Below, piece by piece: positions 24,957 to 37,569 of a DNA stretch of 64,000 bases (within the stretch, counting starts at the first letter, position 1; every line of letters begins with the position of its first letter). The DNA comes from Crotalaria pallida (Eukaryota; Streptophyta; Magnoliopsida; Fabales; Fabaceae), in assembly GCA_037953625.1 (NCBI GenBank), contig CM075651.1, forward strand, positions 163,999,501-164,063,500, in the 5' to 3' direction. The position numbers were made by a program, and so were the translations under genes. The notes under the pieces were generated by a model. The model saw only the letters and a list, made by a program, of their open reading frames with translations, made no database searches and was not told the origin of the DNA.

Positions 24957-25822
24957 ATAATCATATTAAAGGGTTTATGGTATTTTGCTAATCTACATAT
25001 TTTGTTATTTCCTTTCTTATCAATATATGTGAATTTAGTTGTGATTTAAACCATCATTATTCGTTAAGCTTCTTCATAAAAGAAAAAGAATTTGTTCAAC
25101 AAAAAAAAATACAAAGAAAAAGAAATTGATCAAATTATTGTTTTTCATATGGTTTACAGTCATAGTTCATTTTAATCAGAGGTTGCTTAAATAAGCAGGA
25201 TGCATAAAAAGATATGAGCAATGGGGAAAAAATTAGTAGTATCTCACACTTTGTATTATTTCATATATCAATATGTTCTATCAACAAAGTCTAGCATAGT
25301 TCGTAGATAGTTGATAAACTCTTTGTCGTGAGTTTGAAAAAGACTTTATTGGGAGAGGTTGTACCCACTTCGATGATCTTTCCATTTCGAAAAGGATTAG
25401 TATCTCAACCAAAGGACACTCTTGATTCACACAAAAAATATATCAAAATGTTATAATTAGACAAAAAAATAGAAATATTAATATACTATATTTTTTTATA
25501 ATTAAGAAATTTAATTAATAATATTATTATTTTTTTACCATTTATAACACTACTTAAGTGTAAAGAGTGACCGAAAATAAGGGACAATCGATTTTGTCGT
25601 TGGGTTGCACGGATCTATCATAGTATTTTATTTCTATCCGAATTCTTACTAATTTAAATTCTATCTATATTTAGGATGGAAAACCATAAAATCGAGGAGA
25701 TCCCCATGGGGTTAAAAAATCACAAAGTTAACCTCCGAATAGTTAGATAGAGGGTCTTACAAATGGAAAATATATCATAAACTATTTTTTTCCTCGAAAA
25801 TATAAAAAATTATACTTCCCAA
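24957..25822. other. Intergenic DNA
   Basis: AT-rich sequence with no gene; it contains a possible degraded SINE at 25285-25420. Confidence 0.45.
25285..25420 (+). mobile_element. Possible degraded tRNA-derived SINE
   Basis: A-box-like TAGCATAGTTCGTAGATAG and B-box-like GTCGTGAGTTTGA are spaced as in a tRNA head, followed by a short unique stretch. No flanking duplication was found. Confidence 0.35.
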
Positions 25823-25831
25823 TTATTTTTC

Positions 25832-26922
25832 GGGCTTTGCTTGGGATCCCTTTGAGATGAGATGGATCAATAGATGTTTGTCATGTGTTCTTCTTTGCCA
25901 TGTCAGCGGGGTATATTTTTGATTTATAAATTTTGCAATTTAATCCCTAAAATATTTAATTAAAAATATTATTTTTATTTGTAATTTAATTTACCCAAAA
26001 TAGCCCCGATCTAATATAAATTTTTTATATCCAAAATACCCTCATTTTGATATTATTTTTCATATACCTAAAATATCCTTATTTTAATATTAATTTTGAA
26101 GTACCTAAAATGTCTTTAACAATTAATTATTTTTCCACTTCTATACCTCCCATGATCCCACAAGTGTGCCCTCCAACCTCATCAATATCACAAATTCACT
26201 CAAACTCAAACCCCTAATCGTCACTTGCACCCCAACCGACACAGAGCTCAACCTCCCTCAATCTCAATCTCAATCCGGTGGCCTCGATTGCGTGGGGACA
26301 GGCCAAGACGTAGAGTGCCTCGTCACAACCGAACAAGAAGAAGAAGAGCAAAACGACGACGTATCATTAGAGGGGTTGTGGGAATGGGTGGTGTTGGTGT
26401 CGCCGTTCTTCTTCTGGGGAACGACGATGGTGGCTATGAAAGAAGTGCTTCCAAAGTGCGGACCTTTCTTCGTTTCAGCCTTTCGAAAAATAATATAAGG
26501 ATATATGGTGGCTATTATTACAAGGATATTTTAGGTATACGAAAAAATAATATCAAAATAGAGGGTATACTTGTGGGACTATGGGAGGTATAGAAGTGGA
26601 AAAATAATTAATTGTTAAAGACATTTTAGGTACTTTAAAATTAATATTAAAATAAAGATATTTTAGGTATATGAAAAATAATATCAAAATGAGGGTATTT
26701 TGGGTATAATAAATTTATATTAGATCAGGGCTATTTTGGGTAAATCAAATTACAAATAAAAATAATATTTTTAATTAAATATTTTAGGATCAAATTACAA
26801 AATTTATAAATCAAAAATATATCCCGCTGACATGGCAAAGAAGAACACATGGCAAACATCTATTGGTCCATGTCAAAAGGTACCAAAACCATCTCATCTC
26901 AAAGGGTTCCCAGGTAAAATCC
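25832..26922. mobile_element. Pack-type Mutator-like element with ~330-bp inverted arms
   Basis: A perfect 9-bp duplication TTATTTTTC lies at 25823-25831 and 26923-26931. The ends are inverse (GGGCTTTGCTTGGGATCCCT and GGATTTTACCTGGGAACCCT). The arms match by eye for about 330 bases, with small indels. The centre holds a fragment of a plant transporter gene (see 26171-26495). No transposase is present. Confidence 0.92.
26171..26495 (+). pseudogene. Captured fragment of a chloroplast WAT1-related/EamA transporter gene
   Basis: The frame contains GGLDCVGTGQDVECLV, then LWEWVVLVSPFFFWGTTMVA and MKEVLPKCGPFFVSAFR. This matches the start of the membrane domain in chloroplast WAT1-related EamA proteins (Arabidopsis At3g02690 type). 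Only the N-terminal part and the first membrane helix are present. After AFR the sequence changes abruptly into the element's own arm sequence. It is more GC-rich than the arms. It is not a functional transporter. Identification is from memory of the family. Confidence 0.72.
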
Positions 26923-26931
26923 TTATTTTTC

Positions 26932-28711
26932 ACTACATTAACGAGTGGTTAATACTATTTGCCTGATAAGATTAATAACAAGTACTAACAAGTACTCTAG
27001 CAAAATCCATAATTAGCCTGTGTACTCTGTAAGCATATTGTAGTCTACTGGTAATGATGCACGGGTTTAATTTTTTTTAAAAAAAAATTGATTATAGATT
27101 TTGGAAATATGTTTTTTTAAACAATAAGTTAATGTGAACTTTTTATAAAAATGATTTACATGTATTTAGAAATGAATAGTCATAAACATTAACCTTTGAA
27201 TCTAATTTTAACTACCAACTTTCTCATTAATAAAAATTAACTAATAATGTATCAACTATGCGATTTCTAATTTTAATTAACAACATAATTTCTTATATTA
27301 AAAAAAATCCAACTCATTTTGATTTTTGTTTTATTTAATCCATCATTTCAAATGCATTTTGTTAGTAATTCGTTTTGCAAGTCCAAATTCAGCTATATTT
27401 TTTTACATATATATCATCATCATCATCATTATTATTATTACATCTGTCCCAAAATATAAGATCTGTTTTCACACTTTTAATTAATTCATGTTTATAAGAT
27501 TCGAACTTTCAAATTACTTGCTTGTATAAGAACTTCATAATTGTAAATAAGTATATTGTCTAAAGTATAAAATAACGCATATTATTTTTCACAATTTAAA
27601 TTGCAACATATTGTATAAATTTTTAGATTTTTTTAAATTTGAATTCATGACTGAGTAAATATTTGATTGTATTAAGCTAAATCATTATACCAAATTATAG
27701 CTCATCTTTAATACTTATATATCCGTTTTTTCCGTTGTACCCAAAATTTATTATTCATAATGATGTTTTGTTTAAATGTTTAATACCAATTTGCTTATAT
27801 TATGACTAGTTTGTATTAGAATTTCTGAAATTACAACATTATATTCATTTTTTTTCTGGTTAATTATCATATGACGGGTCGTTTAGGCATTATATATTTT
27901 TTATGTCAATATTTGATTCAAATTATTTCCTTTTGAAAAGATCATTAATAACCATGCAAATTGTAATAATATCGAAATGCAAATTGTATGTTTGCGGACA
28001 ATTTTTATATTTATGTGTAATCCAAATTGTACTAATAAAAATTTAATAAAAATAACTTAAGATAAATATTTATTCCCGTGCAATGCACGGACAAACAAAT
28101 TTGGAGGGAAAAGTAAGGATGAAGGAAGGAAAATGAAAATGACAAAAATGCCCTCAACTTCTCCTATTTTATAATATGTTGATAAGTTGTATCATTACCT
28201 GCTTATTATGGATTTAATTTTATATATCTAATAACTCCATTAATCTTATAAAAAATTGAGTGTTTTTTTTTTTTTTAAAAAAAAGTAGATGAATTTAAAA
28301 AGAGACATGTTTTATTTAAAAATTAAATACAAATTTTTTAATTCTTTTAATACAATATTTTTTATAACATTTATTATTTTTGAGTTTTTATCCCGTCCTA
28401 ATTTGAAATTGAAAAAACTAAAAGAAGATAGTGCCAAAGCTGAGAGATAATTCTAGCTAGAGTAAAGGACATGCAGCACTTATATCAACACCTGATAATG
28501 GCATCGTATTAGTATTTTGTTGCGGAGTCATCAATAAGAATGGGTGCATGCATCTGTAGGTTGACGAATTCTTTTTCTCTCTAATGCAATTTATATCTAC
28601 TCTTTCTTCCTAGTACTTCCCATGCATCTGAATCTACTAGGCTACTACGTACCATATTGAACATTGAAAAAAAGTGGTCCTGTGGATAATTCAAGGAACA
28701 ATTAATCCCCC
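26932..28711. other. AT-rich intergenic DNA
   Basis: No gene was recognised. A possible degraded MITE end (catctgtcccaaaatataag) lies near 27440. Confidence 0.45.
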
Positions 28712-28720
28712 CAATCTTAT

Positions 28721-29311
28721 GGATTTTACTTTGGTACCCTTTCAAAATAAAGGGTTTTGGTACCCTCTCATATTTTTCCAATCAAATCACGACAAGTACA
28801 ATATACTACCATGTCAAAACACCGAGATATTCTTGGCACTCAATAAAGACTGAAAATTATATGTTAAGATGTTCTCCACTTTTTATATATTTTTTGTGCT
28901 AAAAAATCTACGCTTAATTTAGATGAAAACATATGTTCTTGTGTGCTGAAGATTATATCTCAATTGCAGCAATACAATTTTTTAAGTTGATCAGAAAAAT
29001 AAAAATACAGTGAAGTGTTCTTTTTTTCATTGTTATCTAGCAAGAAAATTGATATCAGTGGCATGATGTTGAGGTTGCTGGCCCAAGATGAATAAAAACT
29101 TGATATTAAGGTTCATGATTTGGGAGTGGTTGTGAATTGATTTAGTTAAAAAATCTTGCAAATAAGATCACACAGATTTAATTGCAAAATTTTATTAAAC
29201 TTATAAACTTTTTTTTTTCACATGGTAGATATTGCAATTGCCATAATTTGATTGGATAAATATGAGAGGGTATCAAAACCCTTTATTTTAAAAGGTACCG
29301 AAGTAAAACCC
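28721..29311. mobile_element. Mutator-like MITE
   Basis: A perfect 9-bp duplication CAATCTTAT lies at 28712-28720 and 29312-29320. The inverted repeats are about 70 bp or longer, starting GGATTTTACTTTGGTACCCT and (inverted) GGGTTTTACTTCGGTACCTT. Non-coding. The terminal motif is close to the right end of the 25832-26922 element, so the two may be related. Confidence 0.88.
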
Positions 29312-29609
29312 CAATCTTATTGGTATTTACTATCCTAGAAATTGGGATAACCTTGACAGTATAACGTTTCATATGTTTTACGTAACTTTTAGTTGGAAAA
29401 AAAAAAATCAAAAAGATAATTGAATCTTTTATTTCCCTTAGATAATGTTTTCAAAAATTTGATTTATTCTAATAAGGGATTCATTTTGATTATATATGTA
29501 CGGAGATCCAAAACATATAGAAATCGAGTATGCTTTTTACTTTTACCTCTTTTTTTTCCCTCTCGATTTCGCAGAGAGGGGATAGAACATTGTTTTATCT
29601 TAAAATTTA

Positions 29610-30348
29610 GGCTTATTTATGGTTTTGGTCCCTATAAGTTGACCTCGTTTTGAATTTAGTCCTTAAATTTTTTTTGATTTGAATGATCCTTAAATCTTTT
29701 TAAATTTTGTTTTTAGTCCTTAAATCTTTTTTTGACCTTGAATGGTCCTTAAATCTTTTTAAATTTTGTTTTTAGTCCTTCTGTTTGTCTTCCTCCGTCA
29801 TCTGCTGACATGGCAAACGGTGTATCATGTCAACCCTTACATTGACTGTCAACGATGCATTTGATGTGGACCTCTCACTCATGTGAGCATGAGCCGAGCA
29901 TTAACCATGCATGAGATATCAACCGAGTACGATGCAATTGGTAACGGCATAACTTGGTTCGTGCTCAGTTCATCGTGGTCAGTTCGTGCTCTGTCGATAT
30001 CTCCCCTCGATTTGGCAAGTCATGCTCGGTTCATGATCGATTAATGCTTGGTTCCTGCTCGGTTCCTGCTCACATGAGTAGGAGGTCCACATCAGATGCA
30101 TCGTTGACAGTCAATGTAAGGGTTGACATGATACACCGTTTGCCATGTCAGCAGATGACGGAGGAAGACAAACAGAAGGACTAAAAACAAAATTTAAAAA
30201 GATTTAAGGACCATTCAAGGTCAAAAAAAGATTTAAGGACTAAAAACAAAATTTAAAAAGATTTAAGGACCGTTCAAGATCAAAAAAAGATTTAAGGACT
30301 AAATTCAAAACGAGGTCAACTTATAGGGACCAAAACCATAATTAAGCC
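29610..30348. mobile_element. Foldback Mutator-like element, arms ~290 bp
   Basis: A perfect 9-bp duplication TAAAATTTA lies at 29601-29609 and 30349-30357. The ends are GGCTTATTTATGGTTTTGGT and (inverted) GGCTTAATTATGGTTTTGGT. The arms are nearly identical for about 290 bases. Each contains two tandem copies of a TTTAGTCCTTAAATC-type unit. The central ~150 bases hold repeated GCTCGGTTC-type motifs. Non-coding. Confidence 0.92.
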
Positions 30349-31213
30349 TAAAATTTAGTTCATTGTTGTTTATCTTAATATTTTATTGTTAAGTATAATT
30401 TATTTTTTTATAAGACAAAAAGTTCATTAATTATTTTATTTTTATTTCATTTATTTTTAATTATTTTATTTTATTATTATTGCCTCTGGTCTCTTTATAA
30501 CCACTCTGCCTATATGATTAACTTTATTGTCACTCACATTTGAGTTCAAGAGGATAATGGTTGGACAAAAAGTTATATAAATATAATTTAATTTCCTTGA
30601 AGGAAATCATAGAAAGAAATGGTTCATTTCGTTGAATTTCTTATAGGAATATGTTTTAATATGCGAAACATACATCCATGCATAAAGGATTAAAAAAAAG
30701 AAATACCTGCGATAGATCGAGGTAGTGTTAACTTTAAACATTCACAGCTCATGGTTTATAGAAACATGAGTCTTGACTGAAAAGTAAAATGCAATACAAA
30801 TGTCAATACTTTCACTACTCTAAAGTTTTGTCTCAATATAAGCTTATTTAAGTTATACTCCAACTGATATTTCGATATTTTCCCCTTTGACAACGATAAA
30901 TCGATAATGACAAAGATATATATGCACGCTTTTATATTGTTTTAAAACACAAACCAGTGTGCTATAAGAGGTTGTTTAGCCCATGAAATATCTTTGAAGA
31001 AGCATGCAATCTGCATTTAAGCTTGTTCTTTTCTTTGAGGGAATGCAATTAGAGAGTTTAATTGGTTCGACGTTTGATTGCAGTTAATATACATTTAAGT
31101 TTAATTGTTAAAAATGCAATATATATAATTTGAGTTTGAACAAAGGACCTAACACTTGATGTAGATTAAATATGACCACAAAACAAATATACCAGCTTGA
31201 GGCCCAAAAAATA

Positions 31214-31492
31214 CACTCTCTCCATTTCACAATATAAGTTTTTCTAAAAAAAAATTATTTCATAATAGAATTTTTTATAATAAGATCAATGCAACATTAA
31301 TTATACTTTATACAATTATACCTTTAGTTATTATAGAGAGATAATGAATAAAAAATTAATTATAAAAAAAATAGTATATGATGAAACATGAAAAAAAAAC
31401 ACACAAATTTAATACAAATAAAAATATTAATTACATTTTTTAATATACAAGTCACAATATTAATAAAGACTTATTTTACGAAATGGATGAAG
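31214..31492. mobile_element. Stowaway-like MITE
   Basis: The left end ctctctccatttcacaatat and the right end acgaaatggatgaag are inverse, both next to TA. AT-rich and non-coding. Confidence 0.55.
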
Positions 31493-31841
31493 TAAAATAT
31501 ATAAAGTGCCCACACTTATATAAATTGTTCCACGAAATGGCTGAAATGGAGTATATTAGTACTTTGTCGGGTCCTTGTCGCTATAAATAACTTTTAATTA
31601 AATTTTACAAATCAATAAAATTAGTTTTTTTTTTTATTTCATAAGAAAAACCATAACATTACATTTTTTTACTTTCATTTAATAGTGTTGAAACCAACAA
31701 TCTTTTAATTTAATTTAATCATTCAAGGATTACTGATTTCATCAAACTGGTTTCTCTTTAATCGATAGCATAAAATATTCTAACGGGTTCTCATTATAAA
31801 CATCCTTTTTGTGAAAGAGAAATGAGACTTATAAAAAGAGC

Positions 31842-32300
31842 ACTTCCTCCGTCCCTAATTATATGGCCCTCTTGAGCATTTTTACGTCCACCAATGTTGT
31901 TGAATTCTATATTAAAATTGATATGGTCGTCTTCCAAAAATACCCCTCTACCAATTATTAGAACATATTAAATTTTTTTATTTTTCAATAATTAATTTAA
32001 CTCCTAAATATTTTATCGTCTATATTTAATGTAGTGAACAAAAAAATCCATCGTGTTGTGGCTGGCCAACCCCCAATCTCCGGTAGGCATCAATTTCCAA
32101 GGCATTTACAACATTAAACAAGCTCCACGGGTGGCAAAACTTTTCATATTTCAATACAATTTTATTTATTTCTTCTCACAAAAACTTAGACCACGATGTT
32201 TAGATGTAAGAGTAATTTTAGAAAAAATTTCAAGAGGGTCTTATATTCAGAACCAAATTTTTTTTATCCAAAAAGACCTTATAATTAGGGACGGAGGGAG
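31842..32300. mobile_element. Stowaway-like MITE with a foreign core
   Basis: The left end cttcctccgtccctaattat and the right end ataattagggacggagggag are inverse. TA follows the right end but was not seen at the left. The centre (about 32045-32140) is clearly less AT-rich than the arms and may be inserted or captured sequence of unknown origin. Confidence 0.6.
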
Positions 32301-33495
32301 TACTCCGTAATGGCTATTTGCTAAAGTATCTAATAAGGACGAATAAAAAAGAAAAAAATGAATGTTGCATCAAAATTTAAAAATGATTTATATAAAGAAT
32401 CATCAAAATTAAACTTTTTAGAATGTAACTTATAAATAAAAAAATGGAATAATATTAATCGAAATGAATGTTTATCTCCCAAAATTCTGTACAATTTGTT
32501 ACTTACCCAATCTTTTAAGACTAAATTTATTATCACGACTACTAATAAATTTTTATATCGTTTGTTGTTTTAAAATGTTTTTTTTTCTTTCTAAAGTTTG
32601 CTTTAGAAAAATTATTGGGTAATTTGAGTCTAATGGTTTTGAATACATTAACATCGTCGATCATCTGATTTGGGATGCGAAAATGTATAAATAAAGATAA
32701 GAAAAAAATTAATAAAGGTGATTTACAAGAGATCATTGATTCCAGACCACCCAATTATAAATGCATCAATATTCTAGTTGCAAACTTATTCATTTTGAGT
32801 TACTTATACATTAAAAAAAAAAAAATCTATTTTAAACTCCAAGCTATAATTTTTTCCTAAGCAAAACGAATGAATATAATATATCATGAGGACAAGGGGC
32901 GCGCGTGAATGATTTTAATTTATATACGCATGAAAACATTAATCTATAAATTTGAATTTAATCAACTGAAAAAAATGTGAATTTACAGCATTTCCAGACA
33001 CTACATAGTTTTATACTACTTTTATATATAGAGCAGCATATTTCACCAATTAATATAAGTCAATTCACAAAAGGATACATATTGTGGAAATTGTATGTAA
33101 TACCAACATAAGACTATTGTATATATGAGTATTGATGGAGAGACATACATAAAGAGACCTATTTATAAACTTACACATTAGGATTGTGAAATTTGTCATC
33201 TAAGTTTTCTATTTAATTTTTTTTAACTTAAAAATAACAAGTGTCATAATTTTATGTGTAGGTTTGTAAGTTTGTAGGTCTATAAATATTAATATATATA
33301 CACAATAGTTTTTTCACCCCCATAATACAAAATGTACACTAAAAACTTTCCTTTCACAAGATAAAAAATCACGTAAATGTACCTTAATCTTATCTTAATA
33401 CGGAGTATATAAAAATCACAATAGCACAACCCAAATCCCAATTCAAAATGTACCTGCTTACTAATTTAGACATACATCACGTAGTACTACAGTAG

Positions 33496-33950
33496 CTAGT
33501 TATGGATCGGTGGTTTATTCCGAACTTGTGTATAATCCATATAGACTAGATCTCCCCCGTTATTATCTTTAAATTTCTCCTCCTTTTCTGCATTACCAAG
33601 ATTTTCATGATCCACACGACTAGCTTGAAACCCAAATGGATCGGTTCTCACACTTCCTGCATATGATATACTCCATACAATTAGTAGAGGCTTTTATATA
33701 TACAATTAGTGGACACCACATAAATATATAAACTAATTAATAGAGTAAACTTTTTTTTTCGTATAAAATTTAAATTAAGTAAGAATAATAACATAATTAT
33801 TCTTTTTTTGGATAAGAAGAATAACATAAAGTTATAGTAAGGAATGATGAAAAAACAAAATATACCTCCAATACGAAATGATAAAAAGCAGCACATAACT
33901 AAATATGTGATAAAAATAATAACCGCTAATTTTTTTAACATAGGCCTCAT
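33496..33950 (-). CDS. RGF/GLV/CLEL-type secreted peptide hormone precursor
   Basis: Two exons on the minus strand, 33866-33950 and 33496-33656, with GT-AG splice sites in phase 1, give 81 residues. Exon 1 encodes a signal peptide (MRPMLKKLAVIIFITYLVMC...). Exon 2 encodes a polar, charged, variable region. The precursor ends exactly in DYTQVRNKPPIHN before the TAG at 33496-33498. This fits the root meristem growth factor/GOLVEN motif: Asp-Tyr for tyrosine sulfation, then a Lys-Pro-Pro-Ile-His-Asn end. Family peptides are secreted, sulfated by TPST and hydroxylated on proline. They are sensed by RGI/RGFR receptor kinases, controlling root meristem activity, gravitropism and lateral root initiation. 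Size and layout (signal peptide, spacer, C-terminal peptide) fit. Exon 2 has no ATG of its own at its start, so ORF searches miss it. Expression is not shown. Confidence 0.85.
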
Positions 33951-35452
33951 GTCTTTACACTAGAATGCCGCTTCTCTACTCAGAACTTAGGTATCAATGA
34001 CTATGCTTTATTTTCATAGGCTTTCACTATTCTGATGATATCTAGTCTAGTGTACAAGATACATAGAAGTACGCACAAAAATTCTCAAATCTCAATGCAC
34101 GAAGTAAATAGTTTTGTTGATGACTGATGAACGGCTGAAAAATGGCCACGATAATAAGCAACCAAAAATGGTTCGTATTTGTAGCACACATACAAGTCGA
34201 ATTGTGTAGCACATGTAATTTCATGCCATCACTTTCTCAAGTCTCAAAAACCACCCATAAAAAGAATTTACAATTGAATCTGTGTGTTTTGGCACAAGGG
34301 ACAAAAGTCCTATATACTATTATATTTCTCAAAGGTTAGAATCAGAAATGTTTTCCTAGTTACTTTCGGATATCACTTTGAGAAGTGAGTACCTGATTAC
34401 AATTAATAAGACGGTGTTGTACGTAGCTGGTCTGGTAATAAATATAGATTTTCTTAAAAAAAATATATATTTATTCGGTCACATGTATACTTACAATGTT
34501 AATTAAGGATTTGAATTCCACATCAATTACATTTTAGGAAGATTTTCCAACCCACAATTGCATGAGGAATTGTCAACGTAAAATATCTCTATAAACAAAA
34601 TGTTTTTTGATGCATTTGGCGCTCATCAGGAAAAAAGATTGCAAGGCATTTTTTTTTTACTTTGCTTGGTGGCATATGGAAAACGTCGTTTTTGTCCTTC
34701 TTGAAAAAAACTTTTTGTTTTTTTTTTATAATTAATGGGGCGAAAAAAAACTTCAACTTAAAAAATGCCTTTAATTAAACTCAAGGTAGGTGGGGAAGAA
34801 ACTCAAAATTCTATGTATGAATTCCTAATGACACAATAATTTTTGAGGAGGTGTCATATTTTTTACAACTTAAAATGCTGAATAGATTAGTATGGGTATT
34901 TAAAGTTAACTCAAAATATCACTAAAGCAAACAAAAAGTATATTTTATCGAAAAAACCAAATGGTGGGAAAAAATTTTGTTGAGAAAAGTTTTGTCCACT
35001 CATTTGATGATTTTTCCGGCCATCTCAAAAGAGATCAACTCTAGCTATAATTAAGTAGGAGAACACCCTTAATAATAATAAAAAAAAAACAAATGGTTTT
35101 CAGAAACTATATATTTTAACTAACTGAAAACCAAATGTTTACGTGTAAGCCATTACTTCTTTATTTAAAAGTATATTTCAATGTCAAATGTTTTAATAAA
35201 ACAAAGAGACATGTCCACTAATAAAATGAGTTAAACGTCTTTACTTGGTTTTCTTTCCATGTTTATTTTTCTTAATTAAATTAAAAGACTATAATCGTTA
35301 TAGTCTCATAGATAATGAGAATACAATAAAAATATGCTATTTAAAATTTGATCAAATTTATCACATACGTAATTATTAAAAATATATTGAGACACGAAAC
35401 CAACAGTTCATTGCGAGACATGAAAAATTATAAATTGAGTTCAAATACTGGT
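33951..35452. other. Intergenic DNA, including the upstream region of the peptide gene
   Basis: AT-rich; the part next to 33950 should hold the promoter of the minus-strand peptide gene. No other gene or bounded repeat was seen. Confidence 0.45.
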
Positions 35453-36213
35453 AAATAAGTTGGAAAATGCTACTTCCTACGAATTATTTTTCGTAGAAAT
35501 CTCACGAGTGATGTGGCACTCCCAATTGCCCCATCCTTATAACCAACTTTTACTCCTAAACACTGAGGCTTTACCCAAAACGACATCTCCATTCCTCCAT
35601 TCTTTCTCTTCTCTTTTCTCAATCAGCATCTATTCTTTCTCTTGCCTTGTCTCTCTGCTAGAACCGGTGCTTACATTTTTTTCTTCGATACGGTGGAGAT
35701 GACCAGGTTCGCGTGGATGTGGATGTGGATGTGGTCGTCGGTCATGGTGTGGTATTAGAAGTACGTGGGGATGATGGGGGCTTGTGATGTTGGTTGAAAA
35801 GGGTGGTTGATTGGAGAAGGGCAGCGCTCCGGCTGGGGAGTGGATTGTTGGTGATGGCGGCTAGATAGGGTTGGGGTTCTGTATTGGGGATGCCTTGGAG
35901 ATGCATTCTTCCATGATCTCCTCATTTTCAAGTCTGAAACCAGTTCCTTGGAGATGCTTTGGATATGCTTCATTTTACAAGGAGATGATGTAGAGACATT
36001 CTACAAGTGAGTTTTATTGCTTATTACTTCAGTAATTTTACCTTAGGCAATTCAAACTCTCTTATCTGCATGCTGAATTACTTGAACTAGCATAGCATGT
36101 AGGCTTTCAATTATATCACTGTAGATGTAATGTTTAATTACTGGTTTTGTATTCAATTAGATTGAAAAGCTAGAGAGTTTCCCATAAAACATGTAACTTT
36201 TTTCCGCATTCAC

Positions 36214-36355
36214 CTGTTCGTCTGTCAAGTGTGAGACCTTGCAATTGACAAATTTTGGGGGGTGAACTGGATCATTCACTGCCTCATCACACCAAATGCT
36301 TCCATCTTCTAGCAAACAGCCTAGATAATGAAGTAAACACTCCCAGTCATCTGGA
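36214..36355 (-). pseudogene. Captured exon resembling NatB auxiliary subunit (NAA25/TCU2)
   Basis: Read on the minus strand, this 142-base segment has an open frame with PDDWECLLHYLGCLLED, then DPVHPPKFVNCKVSHLTDEQ. It sits between an AG acceptor (cttggcag) and a CAG/GTGAAT donor. The peptide resembles plant NAA25, an N-terminal acetyltransferase subunit. No neighbouring exons were recognised, so this is an isolated host fragment inside the MULE. The identity is from memory and moderately sure; that it is an exon-like open segment is clearer. Confidence 0.5.
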
Positions 36356-36517
36356 CTGCCAAGTTAAGAAACAAAATCAACAGTAGCAAAAGCTGGGTAA
36401 CAGAAGTATGAGTATAATAAGAAAAATGGAGAAAAAAATTACAGATGAGTAACAGAGTAGAAGTCGTGCATCAATGTTAATGAAGGAAAAAACTCAAATC
36501 GACCACCCTGGTAACAA

Positions 36518-36663
36518 GCGAGATCTTAGTGTACAACTTTATATATAGGAAAATGTTACTCCTGCACTTTTTTTTTTGTTGAAGGTGGAGGAGATCTTAG
36601 TGTACAACTTTATATATAGGAAAATGTTACTCCTGCACTCTTTTTTTTTTTTGTTGAAGGTGG
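36518..36663. repeat. Tandem duplication, ~73-bp unit
   Basis: The unit gagatcttagtgtacaactt...ggaggagg occurs twice in a row and differs mainly in the length of its T-run. It contains GGAAAATGTTACTCCTGCAC, which resembles the MULE terminus GGAAAATGCTACTTCCTACG. It may be the remnant of a second, nested element. Confidence 0.75.
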
Positions 36664-37569
36664 AGGAGAGATATGGAAAGAGTAGAGATAGAGTGTAAGA
36701 GAAAAAGTGGCTAACATAAGGGTTGTTATAAATATTGACATTGATAATAGACAAACCAAGAATAGAAAACAGTGTAAAAGCAAATAAAAGAAATAAAATT
36801 CAGTGAGCAGAAGATCAGTTCAGCACGTATATTTGCATCAGAGCTTCATATTTAATTGGGCTAGAGCGGAAAATTAGCATCACATAAAACAAGTTGAAAT
36901 CCCTGTGTGCTTCACAGGCAATGACACAACAAGAGGTCACCTAGCTGCCAGCAGTCAGATTTTCGGACTTGCAAAGCGCAGGAAGGCATTAAGCAACTCC
37001 ACCCCCTACCTATATTACCCTTCTAGTTCATAAGCAAAGACCTAAGTGAATATCAAAGTCTAGCACAGTAACCTACATAAAATACCAATAGTTACAAAAT
37101 AAAATAGGAACTAGTATCGCCAAAAAAGAGACATAGCATAGCATGTAATGTTTAATTACTGTTTAATTTGCCCAATGCTTTTCTGAGCCTGTGTCAATCA
37201 TGTCTCTACATTTGCATTTGATTTATTAATTGCAATAGGAATATTTGAATTATGTAATTGCTAATTTGACTGCACATTTAACAAACGAACATGGACTTTC
37301 ATCTGATTAACTGAACAAGTTAATTTGTTGTTTGTCTATTTGAACTATTTGTGCAAATTAAGTTACTAATTGTGTTGTTGATAAAGTATGACACACCACT
37401 TGAAGGAGATGCAATTATTGGATCTGCTCATGCAATTTTTGGATTTTTTTTCTGGTCTGGTGAAGGAGATTTCTGGTTTATGTTCAACTATGTTTGCCTG
37501 ATCATCATGTTGGTTTATAGTGGGGCGAATTGCAGAACTGCTTACAACTGCTTGTCATAATTTTGTACT

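Larger units (their letters stand above)
30358..33495. other. Intergenic DNA with MITEs
   Basis: AT-rich sequence. Two Stowaway-like MITEs are listed separately. A weak inverted repeat (attgtatatatgagtatt against aatatatatacacaat) bounds about 33114-33310 and may be another MITE. No gene was seen before the peptide gene at 33496. Confidence 0.45.
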
